From Arthrobacter sp. B1I2 (GTDB taxonomy: Bacteria > Actinomycetota > Actinomycetes > Actinomycetales > Micrococcaceae), in NCBI RefSeq assembly GCF_030816485.1, contig NZ_JAUSYC010000001.1, positions 62,001 through 126,000 of the forward strand: a stretch of 64,000 bases of DNA, written 5' to 3'. Below are positions 11,665 to 21,145 of the stretch, piece by piece; position 1 is the stretch's first letter; each line of letters opens with the position of its first letter. The notes below the pieces were generated by a model, which was given only the letters and a program-made list of their open reading frames with translations, searched no databases and was not told the DNA's origin. The position numbers and the translations under genes are program-made.

Positions 11665-11706
11665 AACGACGCCGGCACCTCCCACAAGGGGCGTGCCGGC
11701 GTCGTT
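11665..11706. terminator. Strong bidirectional rho-independent terminator
   Basis: A perfect 14-base-pair stem (AACGACGCCGGCAC, 11665-11678, with its complement at 11693-11706) is flanked by an A-run on the left and TTCTTT on the right. It lies between the Rpf-like gene and the convergent membrane-protein gene, so it can end both transcripts. Confidence 0.9.
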
Positions 11707-11751
11707 CTTTAACCTCTGGGCCGCTGCCGGAGCGGGGCAGTCAACAGACGG

Positions 11752-12339
11752 TCAGCCGGCGGGCAGTTCGCGGACGATCCGCACCTTCCAGGCGGAGTCG
11801 TCGCTGGTGTCCAGCAGGGCAACCGTGCCATGCGCAAGATTCAGGGCAACGCGCTTTACGGCGAGCAACTCCAGGTAGAGGTGTTCGTTCATTCTGCTGG
11901 GGGTGTCGATCATGAACTTCACGGCGTCGCGCACCTTGCGGTAGTTGGCGCTGCGTTCGCGGTGCATGTGCAACTCCAGGGCGGAGCGCTGCTTGAGCCG
12001 CGGCTCATGCCGGTTGAGCAGCGTCACGGCCGCGTGGACGGCTACCACCAGGGTGAGCGAAACGGCGTAGATCCACCAGCCACTGGAGAGCAGGAACAGG
12101 GGCAGGTTGCCGATGGCCACGAGCGCAATGACCACCCGAAGGGCGGCAATTCTCCGGACCGTCCTGGCGACGGCGGCCATGCCGTCCCGGAAGCGGTGCT
12201 GATCCTTGCGTGCGGCTGCGGGATCGATGATGAATTCGTCGAGGACCAGGATCCCCCGGGCTTCCGGGCCCAGCATCTGCCCGTAGCGGGGCAGGACGGT
12301 GCGGGCGTGGTCGACGGCTTTGTCAGATGTAGATGTCAT
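11752..12339 (-). CDS. Conserved hypothetical membrane protein
   Basis: I do not recognise this 195-residue protein. It has a charged N-terminal half of about 65 residues. Two adjacent hydrophobic segments follow (roughly 66-82, LRVVIALVAIGNLPLFLL, and 86-107, WWIYAVSLTLVVAVHAAVTLL), suggesting a helical hairpin in the membrane. A basic, His/Arg-rich C-terminal cytosolic part ends it (RHEPRLKQRSALELHMHRER). GGAAG lies about 10 bases before the ATG. It stands alone, convergent with the Rpf-like gene and divergent from the next gene. Confidence 0.7.
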   Translation of the reverse strand: MTSTSDKAVDHARTVLPRYGQMLGPEARGILVLDEFIIDPAAARKDQHRFRDGMAAVARTVRRIAALRVVIALVAIGNLPLFLLSSGWWIYAVSLTLVVAVHAAVTLLNRHEPRLKQRSALELHMHRERSANYRKVRDAVKFMIDTPSRMNEHLYLELLAVKRVALNLAHGTVALLDTSDDSAWKVRIVRELPAG

Positions 12340-12495
12340 GAGAGAGCTTCCAGAACGCGGGTGGGGTTGCCGAGATCTTAGTGCTTTAACCTGGAAGCGG
12401 TATGCAGGTGTCCACTATTTGGACAGCATCTGCTGCCGCATGTGGTCCCCGGCACCGTAATTGGAACATCCGCCGCATGCCGTCAGACTGAATAG

Positions 12496-13413
12496 ATGCA
12501 AACCTTCCTCCCGTACCCTGACTTCCGTCAAAGCGCCAAAGCCCTGGACACTGCACGGCTGGGCAAGCAGCGGGTCGAAGCGCTGCAAACCCTCCGGGCG
12601 CTGGTGATCCCTGGCTACGGCTGGCAGACCCACCCGGCGATCCGGATGTGGATGGGCCACGTGCCCGCCCTCACCATGTATGGACTGGCGATGGTGGACG
12701 AATGGATTGAGCGCGGCCACCCGGACAACACCCGCGCGAATATCGCCGAGTTCGCGCCGCAGGCGGCCCATCCCGACTACGCTGCCAAAATCGTCCTGCC
12801 GCCGTGGCTCGGGGACCCGGACTTCCACCTCAGCCACCGTTCCAAGCTGGTGCACAAGGAACCGAAGTTTTACACCTCTGTCTTCCCAGACGCCATTCCG
12901 GATATGGACTACGTCTGGCCTGAGCCCCGGCACGAGTTCCTGCCGCAGGAACCGGAGGGGGACATTCTGTGGATCCTGCGGGAGCCGCATGATGACGTCG
13001 ACCCCCAGTCGCTCACGACAGTGGCGCTTCCGCCGGTGAACCGGAGTGCTGCTGCCGCCGCCGCGATGGCCCCCGGGGACGGCTACTCCCCCGTCTACGT
13101 GGACGACGGCTCCCGCCGGCCGTCGCGGACCCCGAAGAAAGCCGCGCCCAAGCCGCAGGCGAAGAAGCCCACCCGCAAGCGCATGGCGCAGGAGGAGGCG
13201 TTCCGGACCCTCCCGGGGAAGACGCCGGTTGCGGTTCCGTTCGAAAACGGGGCCAGGTTCGCGGTGGGACAGGTGGTAGGCCGCCCGATCACCCTTGATG
13301 ATGGTCGGTTCGGCAGGAATTTCGAGGTCTTGGAGATCATTGACCGCTCCGCGTTCGCCTACCCTGCGCTGTTGCAGGACCCGCGCGTGTTCTTCCCGGT
13401 GGAGGCACCGTAG
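12496..13413 (+). CDS. MSMEG_6728-family protein, related to pyrimidine-dimer glycosylases
   Basis: This 305-residue protein opens MQTFLPYPDFRQSAKALD followed by RLGKQRVEALQTLRAL, the signature of the MSMEG_6728 family. That family shares its N-terminal fold with the small Pyr_excise/T4 endonuclease V-like proteins. Blocks such as HPAIRMWMGHVPALTMYG support it. From about residue 185 the sequence becomes Pro/Lys/Arg-rich (PSRTPKKAAPKPQAKKPTRK), which looks like a disordered nucleic-acid-binding linker, before a short C-terminal domain. A role in DNA repair is inferred from the distant relationship only. The next gene starts 3 bases after the stop, so the two are probably co-transcribed. Confidence 0.75.
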   Translation: MQTFLPYPDFRQSAKALDTARLGKQRVEALQTLRALVIPGYGWQTHPAIRMWMGHVPALTMYGLAMVDEWIERGHPDNTRANIAEFAPQAAHPDYAAKIVLPPWLGDPDFHLSHRSKLVHKEPKFYTSVFPDAIPDMDYVWPEPRHEFLPQEPEGDILWILREPHDDVDPQSLTTVALPPVNRSAAAAAAMAPGDGYSPVYVDDGSRRPSRTPKKAAPKPQAKKPTRKRMAQEEAFRTLPGKTPVAVPFENGARFAVGQVVGRPITLDDGRFGRNFEVLEIIDRSAFAYPALLQDPRVFFPVEAP

Positions 13414-13416
13414 GCC

Positions 13417-14277
13417 ATGACCGTTCTCATGGCGGGCTGCGGCGACCTGGGCACGGAGGCGGGGCTCGGGTTCGCCGCGCTGGGGCACAGGGTCGTGGGT
13501 TGGCGCCGGACCCCAGGGAAACTGCCGGCAGCCATCCAAGGTGCTGCGGCAGACTTGGGATCGCCGGAGCTGCCGCTCGTCCCCGCGGACACCGCCGCCG
13601 TCGTCATTGCTGTCGCCGCAGATTCCCCCACTGAGGAGGCATACCGCGCCGCGTATGTACGCGGCGTGGCAAACGTGCTCGATGCGCTGGAACGTGACGG
13701 CGTGCGCCCGGACCGGGTCCTCTTTGTTTCCTCGACCGCCATCTACGGGGACGCGGGTGGCGGGTGGGTGGATGAATCCACCCACCCGGAGCCTGCCGGA
13801 TTCTCGGGCCGGGTGCTGCTGGAAGCAGAGGAACTCCTGCAGGCCAGGCTCAGGGGAACCGGCACTGCTGGCATCTCGCTGAGGCTGGGCGGCATTTACG
13901 GGCCGGGCAGGACACGGCTGATTGACCAGGTGCGGACAGGTTCAGCAGTCATTCCCGAGGACGTGCGGTACACCAACCGGATCCACCGTGACGACGCCGC
14001 GGCCGCGATCGTGCACCTGGCCACCATGGACACTGCGCCCTCGCCTGCTTATGTCGGCGTGGACAACGAGTCGGCCGATCTGGGAACCGTGCTGCGATTC
14101 CTGGCAGCCGAACTCGGCCTTTCCGCACCCCCAGCTGGTGATGCGGGCCCGGCCCGTGGGGGCAACAAGCGCTGCCGTAATGACCTGCTCCGCAGCACCG
14201 GCTTTACCTTCACCTTTCCCACGTTCAGGGAAGGGTACAGGGACGTCATAGCGGGGAACGGCATCCGCCATCCCTAA
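13417..14277 (+). CDS. NAD(P)-dependent epimerase/oxidoreductase (extended SDR-like)
   Basis: This 286-residue Rossmann-fold protein belongs to the atypical SDR/NAD-dependent epimerase group. The dinucleotide-binding turn is at the very N-terminus (MTVLMAGCGDLGTEAGLGFAA). The segment VLFVSSTAIYGD matches the family's active-site strand leading into the Tyr. GISLRLGGIYGPGRTRLIDQ and a NRIHRDDAAAAIVHL block are typical of YeeZ-like proteins. The start ATG lies 3 bases after the preceding stop, with no obvious ribosome-binding site of its own, so translational coupling is likely. The substrate is unknown. Confidence 0.85.
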   Translation: MTVLMAGCGDLGTEAGLGFAALGHRVVGWRRTPGKLPAAIQGAAADLGSPELPLVPADTAAVVIAVAADSPTEEAYRAAYVRGVANVLDALERDGVRPDRVLFVSSTAIYGDAGGGWVDESTHPEPAGFSGRVLLEAEELLQARLRGTGTAGISLRLGGIYGPGRTRLIDQVRTGSAVIPEDVRYTNRIHRDDAAAAIVHLATMDTAPSPAYVGVDNESADLGTVLRFLAAELGLSAPPAGDAGPARGGNKRCRNDLLRSTGFTFTFPTFREGYRDVIAGNGIRHP

Positions 14278-14337
14278 CGGAGGCCTCCCCATAATCACTG
14301 CCAGGCGCAGTACGCCTGGACCGAGGAGAGACAGGGC

Positions 14338-14733
14338 ATGGAATTTCGGCAGGTCATTGAGGCGGTTGGGCAATTTGTCGACGTCGCAGGAGTGGCGGTC
14401 ATGGTGATCGGCGCCGTGGTGTCTCTCCCGCTGGCGATCCGGGGCCATCAGCCGCGGCAGCTTCCACCGGAGTCGGAGAAGTTGGGTTTCTACCGGTCCT
14501 ACCGCCAGTTGCTCGGCCGGTCCATCCTGCTGGGCCTTGAACTGCTCGTCGCGGCCGACATCATCCGCACCGTTGCCGTCACGCCCACATTCGCGAGCGT
14601 CGGGGTGCTAGCCATTATCGTGCTGATCAGGACCTTCCTCAGCTTCTCCCTGGAACTCGAAATTACAGGGCGATGGCCCTGGCAAAAGGGGCCATCCGTC
14701 GCCCGGGATGGGGCTACCGCCGCCGCAGGCTAA
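14338..14733 (+). CDS. DUF1622 membrane protein
   Basis: This 131-residue protein matches the DUF1622 pattern. It has an N-terminal membrane helix (about 15-35), the conserved cytosolic stretch GFYRSYRQLLGRSILLGLELLVAADIIRT running into a second helix, and a third helix (VLAIIVLIRTFLSFSLELE). The Arg and Glu/Asp residues at the helix borders are characteristic. GAGGAGA lies about 8 bases before the ATG. The function of the family is not established; a small-ion or stress-related role is only a guess. Confidence 0.85.
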   Translation: MEFRQVIEAVGQFVDVAGVAVMVIGAVVSLPLAIRGHQPRQLPPESEKLGFYRSYRQLLGRSILLGLELLVAADIIRTVAVTPTFASVGVLAIIVLIRTFLSFSLELEITGRWPWQKGPSVARDGATAAAG

Positions 14734-14807
14734 CGCCTCTGCCCAGGTTTTCCACATAGCAGTTTTGTCGGCTCCTGATTGTCAGTGGTGGCTGGCAGAG
14801 TTGGGTT

Positions 14808-16692
14808 ATGGAGGCCATTGGGGAGCAGCTTGGGGAGACGGACGACGCCGGCAGCTGGCTGCCGCGCCCGTCCTACCTTCACGCAGTCCCCGGGGAGGTG
14901 CCAGCCAGCGGCGAGGAGCCTTCACGGCAATCCCGGAGTCTCCCATCTGCCACGGCACCGGCCGCACGGGATTTGTTGGGCGGACTGGCTAAGCAGCTTG
15001 CGGCAGCTGCCCTGGCCGCCCCTGAGGGGCTGGCGTCCGCCTCCTATGTCGAGGCCGCCGATTTCGCCGACGGGGTCGAGGAACTGGTCCGGACCGCGGA
15101 GTACCTGCAAATTCTCTCGGCCGGCGCTGTGGACCGGACCCGCGCCCAGGCCATCAGCGATGCCGCCACGGCCGCCACCAAAACACGCCGCACCACCTGG
15201 CTAACCGAAACCGCCCGTGCCAGCCGGTCCCGGGGCTGGATCACCGGGTGGGACGCCAACCGCGTCGAAACCCTGAACACCACCCCGGACCCTGTGAAGG
15301 AAACCGACACCGATTGGCCTCGTGCCAGATCCCCCCGCCCGGTCCCGGCGTCTCCGGCCGATGACGGTTGCCGGAACACCGCAGAGTTCCTCCGCCTGCG
15401 CCTCCGGATCCCCATCCGCGAAGCCCGCCGCCGGCTCACCCTCGCCCACAACACCCTCCCGGGCACCAGCCTCACCGGCCAACCACTCCCACCCGCCCGG
15501 GCCCCGCATCGCCGCCGCCCTCGCCCCCAGCACACCCGGCACGCCCAGCGGCAACAAAGCCGGCACCACGGAGACCGGGACGGCGCAGGGGCCAGTGGTG
15601 TCCTCGCACGCCGGCACACTCATCACGGCCACCCTGGACCGGCTCCAACACCACACCACCGCCGGCACCCTGGACCGGATCGAACACCACCTCACCCAAG
15701 CCGCCACCACCACCGACCCCGACTTCCTCGCCCGTCTGGCCCAACGATGGACCGACACCATTGACGCCGACGGCACCGAACCCACCGAAGAAGCCCTCCG
15801 GCACACCCAAGGCGCCTTCATCCGCAAACCCCGCCACGGCCTGCACCACCTCGAAATCTTCGCCACCACCGACCAGTACGAACACCTCCTCACCGTCATG
15901 AACACCGCCACCAACCCCCGCACCAACAGCACGGAAACAGGCACCACCGCCACGAACGGCACGGCCAGTGAAACCAAATCCGATGACGGCACGGGAACAG
16001 TCCGGTCGGGTCAACGGACAAGCAGGAACCCTGACCTGCCCGACCTGGACCGGCGGACCCGGCCACAAAAACAACTGGACGGCATCATCACCGCCGCCAA
16101 GATCGCCCTGGCAACCAACACCCTGCCCACAACCGGCGGCAACCGACCCCAAATCATCGCCACCATCCACTACCAGGACCTTTTCCCCACCCGCACCACA
16201 CAACCCGGGACAGGGAGAGAGCCAGGGGCAGGGCCTGGAACGGCATCAGGGACCGGTGCGTTCGCATTCACCGGCCCCGTCGCCGCGGCCACCCTGCGCA
16301 AAATCGCCTGCGACGCCGACATCATCCCTGCACTCCTGGGCACCCGCGGCGAAATCCTTGACCTCGGCCGTAAAACCCGCCTCTTCACCCCAGCCCAACG
16401 CACCGCCCTCATCGCCCGTGACCAAGGCTGCGCCTTCCCCAACTGCACTATCCCCGCACCCTGGTGCGAAGCCCACCACATCACCTACTGGTCACGTGGC
16501 GGCCCCAGCACCACCACCAACGGCGTCCTGCTCTGCAGCTACCACCACCACCTCATCCACAAAGAACAATGGACCATCACCACCACCCACGACACCCCAA
16601 CCTTCATCCCCCCACCCCACATCGACCCCACCCAAACACCCCAGCAAAACCACTACTCCAAACCACCACCGCTGCCTCAGCCACAAGAATGA
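14808..16692 (+). pseudogene. DUF222/HNH endonuclease gene with internal frameshift
   Basis: Two reading frames together spell one DUF222-HNH protein of about 627 residues. The first frame runs from the ATG at 14808 through the DUF222 region to ...EARRRLTLAHNTLPGT, and loses homology just after PLPPA near 15495. The second frame continues as PRIAAALAPSTPGT from about 15500 and ends with the HNH domain (CAFPNCTIPAPWCEAHHIT, then NGVLLCSYHHHLIH). The shift falls in a GGG/CCCC tract at 15499-15504, and removing one G restores the frame. It may be a true pseudogene, a sequencing error in the homopolymer, or rarely a slippage site. DUF222-HNH genes are multi-copy in these actinobacteria and their role is unclear. 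The second half is extremely C-rich. Confidence 0.85.
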
Positions 16693-16721
16693 AGAAGCCA
16701 ATAGAAGAGGTTTTTCAGAGC

Positions 16722-16755
16722 GGCAGTCTGTCCTCACATACAGGGACAGACTGCC
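16722..16755. repeat. Perfect 12-bp inverted repeat downstream of the HNH gene
   Basis: GGCAGTCTGTCC (16722-16733) pairs exactly with GGACAGACTGCC (16744-16755) around a 10-base loop. It begins 30 bases after the HNH stop codon. No T-run follows on either strand, so it is a stable hairpin of uncertain function, possibly an mRNA 3'-end protector. Confidence 0.6.
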
Positions 16756-16843
16756 GGGGAAACGAGTAGTCACTGCTGGGCCAGCCTTTACGTCTACAAC
16801 GCCGGTTAGGCTTGGTGGGCCGAGCGAAGGAGTAGTGAGGCCC

Positions 16844-17656
16844 TTGACCGGAAACCTCAGCGCCGCAGCAGTGTGGCCGCGGCCGCCGGAACTGCCCGCG
16901 CCGGTCTTCTCCGATCAGCGGTGGCTTGACGCCGTCTTCCTTCACTGGCGCATCCCGCAGGCAATAGCTGCCGCATTCATGCCTGACGGCGTCCGCCCCG
17001 ACGTGTTCGACGGCAGTTCCTGGGTGGGTCTGATTGGCTTCCGCATGGAGCAAGCGGGACTTGGCCGCGGCCCCGGAATTCCCTATCTGGGAAGCTTCAA
17101 TGAGGTCAACGTGCGGCTTTACTCACGGGAGCGGAACGGGACCCGCGGAGTGGTGTTCCTGAGCCTGGACGCAAACCGGCTGCCGGTCGTCCTGGCCACG
17201 CGGGCGGCGGGAATTCCCTATGTGTGGTCACGTATCCGGCATTGGCCGCCCTTTCCCGGCGGTGGCGTTTCGGGGCAGCATGGCAACGGCGGGGCGGCCG
17301 TGGCTGCCGGCAGCTCGGATGAATTTCCCCTCGGCTATTCCGTACGCCGGTTCGGCAGCTCAGCAGCCCGCAGCGATTTCACGGTCGTCCCCAGGCTCCA
17401 CACGGCTGCCTCCGACCCGCTCTCCGTCTTCCTGACGGCCAGGTTCGGCATGCACGGCAGCTTCCACGGAAGGACCCTCTATGTACCGAACAGCCACCAG
17501 GCGTGGCCGCTCTTCGGCGCGGAGGTCCACCAGCTCAGCGACGGATTGGTCGAAGCCGCCGGCATCAGCGTTACCGGGCCGCCGGAGTCGGTCCTTTACT
17601 CGCCTGGAGTTCGAACAAGGTTCGGCAGGCCACGCCTGGTGGGCCCTTCCGGCTGA
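16844..17656 (+). CDS. DUF2071 (YqjF-like) protein
   Basis: This is a protein of about 270 residues of the DUF2071/YqjF family. Typical features are the opening WLDAVFLHWRIPQAIAAAFMPDGV, then FDGSSWVGLIGFRM, the FNEVNVRLYSR block, and the C-terminal PVVLATRAAGIPYVW and RTLYVPNSHQAWPLF segments. The acetoacetate-decarboxylase-like fold of the family suggests a small-molecule enzyme, but no reaction is established. The frame is open a long way upstream. I chose the TTG at 16844 because AAGGAG lies 11 bases before it; the GTG at 16835 is too close to that site. It is convergent with the next gene, with 10 bases between the stops. Confidence 0.8.
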   Translation: MTGNLSAAAVWPRPPELPAPVFSDQRWLDAVFLHWRIPQAIAAAFMPDGVRPDVFDGSSWVGLIGFRMEQAGLGRGPGIPYLGSFNEVNVRLYSRERNGTRGVVFLSLDANRLPVVLATRAAGIPYVWSRIRHWPPFPGGGVSGQHGNGGAAVAAGSSDEFPLGYSVRRFGSSAARSDFTVVPRLHTAASDPLSVFLTARFGMHGSFHGRTLYVPNSHQAWPLFGAEVHQLSDGLVEAAGISVTGPPESVLYSPGVRTRFGRPRLVGPSG

Positions 17657-17666
17657 ACGGCAGGCC

Positions 17667-17987
17667 TTAGACGTCCTGCCAGCCCCGGCCTTCACTGAAA
17701 GTGCTCACCAAGGTGCCCACGCCTGCCTGCAATGAGTTCGACGGGTCGAAGTACAGGGACGCATCCGTGGCGCGGCTGTGGGTAATCAGCTGCTCCGCCT
17801 CAAGCTTCGCCTCCGGCACGGTGGCACCGATGATTCCGGTGCGGGCCGGGAGATCGGGCGCATGCACCACTTCCGCGTCTGTCTCAGACAGCGGAACCGT
17901 GGTTCCGGAATTGATCTCGTCGTGCGGAAAATCGAACCCTGCATCACCAGGGGCGGCCGGAACGGTGTACTCCAGGAAATAGGTCAT
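17667..17987 (-). CDS. Conserved hypothetical protein (106 residues)
   Basis: I do not recognise this small, acidic, soluble protein. It starts MTYFLEYTVPAAPGDAG and contains no membrane helix or cysteine. The ATG is preceded by AAGGGTGGGG. Its codon use resembles the neighbours and it fills the gap between two convergent or tandem genes neatly, which supports it being real. It lies 45 bases upstream of the tex stop on the same strand side but is transcribed away from tex's start, so it is not clearly in an operon. Confidence 0.65.
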   Translation of the reverse strand: MTYFLEYTVPAAPGDAGFDFPHDEINSGTTVPLSETDAEVVHAPDLPARTGIIGATVPEAKLEAEQLITHSRATDASLYFDPSNSLQAGVGTLVSTFSEGRGWQDV

Positions 17988-18032
17988 ACCCCACCCTTAC
18001 AGAAAACCCGCCACTGCCAAAAGCCCGCTCGG

Positions 18033-20465
18033 CTACTTGCCCAGGCCGGCTTTCCTGAGTGCCTCCGCCATTGCCGTGTCAACGGGCTGGGGTCTGGGAG
18101 CCGGTCGGCCTCCAGCACCGGCCCTACCCGTAGCCTGCTTCACCGGCTGTTGCCGGTCCGCGCGCCCATTGCGCTCGGGCTTTCCGCTGCCTGCTCCCCC
18201 GCCGCCCTGTCCCGAACCGCGCCGCCCCGAGGCTGCACCGCCGCCGGCCGGTTCGTCGTCGAGCCTCAATGTCAGCGAAATCCGCTTCCGCTCAGGGTCA
18301 GCCTCCAGGACCTTCACGCGGACTACCTGCCCGGATTTCACCACTTCGCGCGGATCGGACACAAAGCGGTTGGCCAGGGCGGAGACGTGGACCAGGCCGT
18401 CCTGGTGGACTCCAACGTCTACGAAGGCCCCGAAGGCCGCAACGTTGGTGACGGTCCCCTCGAGAATCATGCCCGGCACCAGGTCCGAGATCTTTTCAAT
18501 GCCTTCCGAGAACGTGGCGGCGGCGAAGGCGGGCCGGGGATCGCGCCCGGGCTTGTCCAACTCCGTGAGGATGTCCTGGACGGTGGGCAGGCCAAAGGTA
18601 TCGTCCACGAAGTTGCCCGGGTCCAAGGACGACGCCGGCGCCGAGCCGGAGGCCACCAGGATCTTGCGCGCCACGGCGTATGCCTCCGGGTGCACGCTCG
18701 ACGCGTCCAGCGGCTCCGCTCCCCCGGTGATCCTCAGGAAACCGGCGCACTGTTCAAACGCCTTGGCGCCCAGCCGCGGTACCTTCTTGAGGTCGGACCG
18801 CTTGTTGAACGGGCCGTGCTCGTTGCGGTAGGCCACGATGTTTTCGCTCAGCAGGGGCCCGACGCCGGCCACCCGGCTTAGCAGCGCTGGCGAGGCCGTG
18901 TTGACGTCGACGCCGACGGCGTTCACGCAGTCCTCCACCACGGCGTCCAGGCTCCGGTCCAGTTTGGACGCCGTCACATCGTGCTGGTACTGGCCCACAC
19001 CAATGGACTTGGGGTCGATCTTGACGAGCTCGGCGAGCGGATCCTGCAACCGTCGGGCAATGGAGACCGCCCCTCGAAGTGAAACGTCCATTCCCGGCAG
19101 TTCCGCGGCAGCGAGCGCGGATGCAGAGTAGACGGACGCGCCGGCCTCGGACACCACGAGTTTCTGCGGCTTCCGGTCCACGTCCGGCAACAGCTTGATC
19201 AGTTCGGCAGCCAGCTTGTCAGTTTCCCGGGACGCTGTCCCGTTGCCGATAGCCACGAGTTCGACGGCGTGCTGCCGCGCCAGGCGCGCCAGGGTTGCCA
19301 GGGCGTCGTCCCACTTCCGCGCCGGTGCGTGCGGGTAGACCGTGTCAGTGGCAACCACCTTGCCGGTGCCGTCCACCACCGCGACTTTGACTCCCGTCCG
19401 CAGTCCGGGGTCGAGCCCCAGCGTGGCGCGGTTTCCGGCAGGGGCGGCCAGCAGGACATCGCGGAGGTTGGCGGCGAACACCCGGACGGCTTCGCCCTCA
19501 GCTGCCGCAAACAACCTGGCACGGAGGTCGGAGGTAAGGCGGGCCAGCACGCGCGACCGCCAGGCAACCTGGGCGGTCTGGATGAGCCAGGCGTCTGCGG
19601 GACGTCCGCGGTCGGCGACTCCGAGGAACCTGGCTACTGCCGACTCGTAGCGGGCGCGGGCGGCGGTGAGGGCGGCGTCGTCCGACGGGTCTGCTTCGGC
19701 GAGATCCAGCTCAAGGACTCCGTCCTTTTCCCCGCGGAACAATGCAAGCACCCTGTGGGACGGCATCCTGTCCGGCGCCTGCGCGAACTCGAAGTAGTCC
19801 GCAAACTTCTGGCCTTCGGCCTCCTTGCCTTTCTTGACGCGGGACACCATCCGGCCCTGGGTCCACAGCCGGTCCCGCAGATTCCCGGCGAGGTCGGGAT
19901 CCTGGGCCACCCGTTCCACCAGGATGGACCGGGCACCAGCCAGTGCGGCAGCTGCATCATCGATGGAGTGTGCGCTGTTGAGGTACTTCCGGGCCTCCCG
20001 TTCGGGATCCAGGTCCGGCCGCTTCAAGAGCGTGTCCGCAAGTGGCTCCAGGCCTGCTTCCCGGGCGATCTGGGCCTTGGTCCGCCGCTTGGACTTGAAC
20101 GGCAGGTAGATGTCCTCGAGCCGTGACTTGGTATCCGCCGCGAGGACTGCCTTGCGCAGTTCGGGCGTCAGCTGGCCTTGGGCCTCAATCGCTTCAAGGA
20201 TGGCACGACGGCGGTCTGCCAGCTCGCGGAGGTAGCGGAGCCGCTCGTCGAGGTCGCGGAGTTGGGTGTCGTCCAAGGTTCCGGTCGCTTCCTTGCGGTA
20301 CCGGGCGATAAACGGGACTGTCGACCCGCCGTCGAGCAGTCCGACGGCCGACTTGACCTGCCAGGCTTTGACCCCCAGCTCGGCGGCAATCTGGGCAAAG
20401 ATGGCGTCCTCCTCTGCTGCGCGGGAGGGGGCGGAAGCGGGGGAAGGTGAAGGCAGTTGGGTCAC
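18033..20465 (-). CDS. tex: Tex-family RNA-binding transcriptional accessory protein
   Basis: This 810-residue protein is Tex, a conserved cytoplasmic nucleic-acid-binding factor. Landmarks in order are the N-terminal helix-turn-helix region (VPFIARYRKEATGTLDD), the YqgF/RNase H-like core (TLGLDPGLRTGVKVAVVD), the helix-hairpin-helix block (VNTASPALLSRVAGVGPLLSENI), and a C-terminal S1 domain (ILEGTVTNVAAFGAFVDVGV). A Gly/Arg/Pro-rich tail of about 60 residues ends it, longer than in E. coli Tex. The frame is open to a TTG at 20561. I start at the GTG at 20465 because the protein then begins VTQLPSPSPASAP just before the conserved region. The Rossmann-like YqgF Asp (LDPG) is kept. Confidence 0.95.
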   Translation of the reverse strand: MTQLPSPSPASAPSRAAEEDAIFAQIAAELGVKAWQVKSAVGLLDGGSTVPFIARYRKEATGTLDDTQLRDLDERLRYLRELADRRRAILEAIEAQGQLTPELRKAVLAADTKSRLEDIYLPFKSKRRTKAQIAREAGLEPLADTLLKRPDLDPEREARKYLNSAHSIDDAAAALAGARSILVERVAQDPDLAGNLRDRLWTQGRMVSRVKKGKEAEGQKFADYFEFAQAPDRMPSHRVLALFRGEKDGVLELDLAEADPSDDAALTAARARYESAVARFLGVADRGRPADAWLIQTAQVAWRSRVLARLTSDLRARLFAAAEGEAVRVFAANLRDVLLAAPAGNRATLGLDPGLRTGVKVAVVDGTGKVVATDTVYPHAPARKWDDALATLARLARQHAVELVAIGNGTASRETDKLAAELIKLLPDVDRKPQKLVVSEAGASVYSASALAAAELPGMDVSLRGAVSIARRLQDPLAELVKIDPKSIGVGQYQHDVTASKLDRSLDAVVEDCVNAVGVDVNTASPALLSRVAGVGPLLSENIVAYRNEHGPFNKRSDLKKVPRLGAKAFEQCAGFLRITGGAEPLDASSVHPEAYAVARKILVASGSAPASSLDPGNFVDDTFGLPTVQDILTELDKPGRDPRPAFAAATFSEGIEKISDLVPGMILEGTVTNVAAFGAFVDVGVHQDGLVHVSALANRFVSDPREVVKSGQVVRVKVLEADPERKRISLTLRLDDEPAGGGAASGRRGSGQGGGGAGSGKPERNGRADRQQPVKQATGRAGAGGRPAPRPQPVDTAMAEALRKAGLGK

Positions 20466-20594
20466 CAGAACATCTTGCCTTACCGGCCGGTGGGGCTCCA
20501 CCGCCACTGTCTCCCTGGAGGTTCCGGCGGGGGAAAGCGGGTATTCCCCTTGGGCCCGCAAAGTGCTGTAGTGGACTTGGGATCACTGGCACCC

Positions 20595-20912
20595 ATGCTC
20601 GAGGAAGAGGCCACCGTGCGGGAATTGCTGGTTGTGTTTCAGGATGGGTTCGACGAGGCGAACATCACCGTCACCGTGAATGGCAAGGCAGTACGCAGGG
20701 ACTTGGGGATCTCCACCAATCCGCTTCTCGGCATCGCATCAGAAGTCTCCGTGGAGCTGCCGGCGAAGGGTGCGCAGGTGGGAGTCGAGGTCACCAACCG
20801 CGGCCTGAAAGCCATCACCAAGGTCAGCGGCAGGCCCAAGAGCGTGCTGGTGTCCATCGAGGACGGACGCTTGGTGATGAAGGAAGGCACTGGCCGCGAA
20901 GCCGTGCTCTAG
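20595..20912 (+). CDS. Hypothetical protein (105 residues)
   Basis: I do not recognise this protein. It begins MLEEEATVRELLVVFQDGFDEANITVTVNGK and looks like a small all-beta domain, with alternating strands such as EVSVELPAKGAQVGVEVTNRG and SVLVSIEDGRLVMKEG and no membrane segment. The frame is open further upstream, across the tex promoter region. The ATG at 20595 gives the compact domain, although its ribosome-binding site is weak. It is divergent from tex. I am moderately sure it is expressed, because a strand-repeat protein this regular is unlikely by chance. Confidence 0.6.
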   Translation: MLEEEATVRELLVVFQDGFDEANITVTVNGKAVRRDLGISTNPLLGIASEVSVELPAKGAQVGVEVTNRGLKAITKVSGRPKSVLVSIEDGRLVMKEGTGREAVL

Positions 20913-21087
20913 CCCTGTTTTCCAGGCGGCAAGAAATGGCTCTGGTAAGAGTCCATTCGTTGGAGTAGCATCTGATCACCGCCGGCTTCCGCTGGAGTCC
21001 GGCGGGCCACATCAGTCTTCAGCCGGAGGTCGTCGGATGGCCTTCCGGCTTCGCTGCCCGGGACCAGCACCCCTGACAGCCAGCGAC

Positions 21088-21124
21088 GGCGGCACCCAGG
21101 ATGGGTGCCGCCGCCGTCTTTTAT
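21088..21124. terminator. Rho-independent terminator
   Basis: GGCGGCACCCA (21088-21098) pairs with TGGGTGCCGCC (21102-21112) and is followed by GCCGTCTTTTATT. It lies 175 bases after the hypothetical gene on the plus strand and just beyond the stop of the convergent reductase. Confidence 0.85.
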
Positions 21125-21145
21125 TCGGCTCGGCGGATCGGCCGC

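Noticed and set aside
15480..15520. Programmed frameshift in the DUF222-HNH gene
   Set aside because: No slippery heptamer with a downstream pseudoknot is evident; a homopolymer error or decay is simpler.
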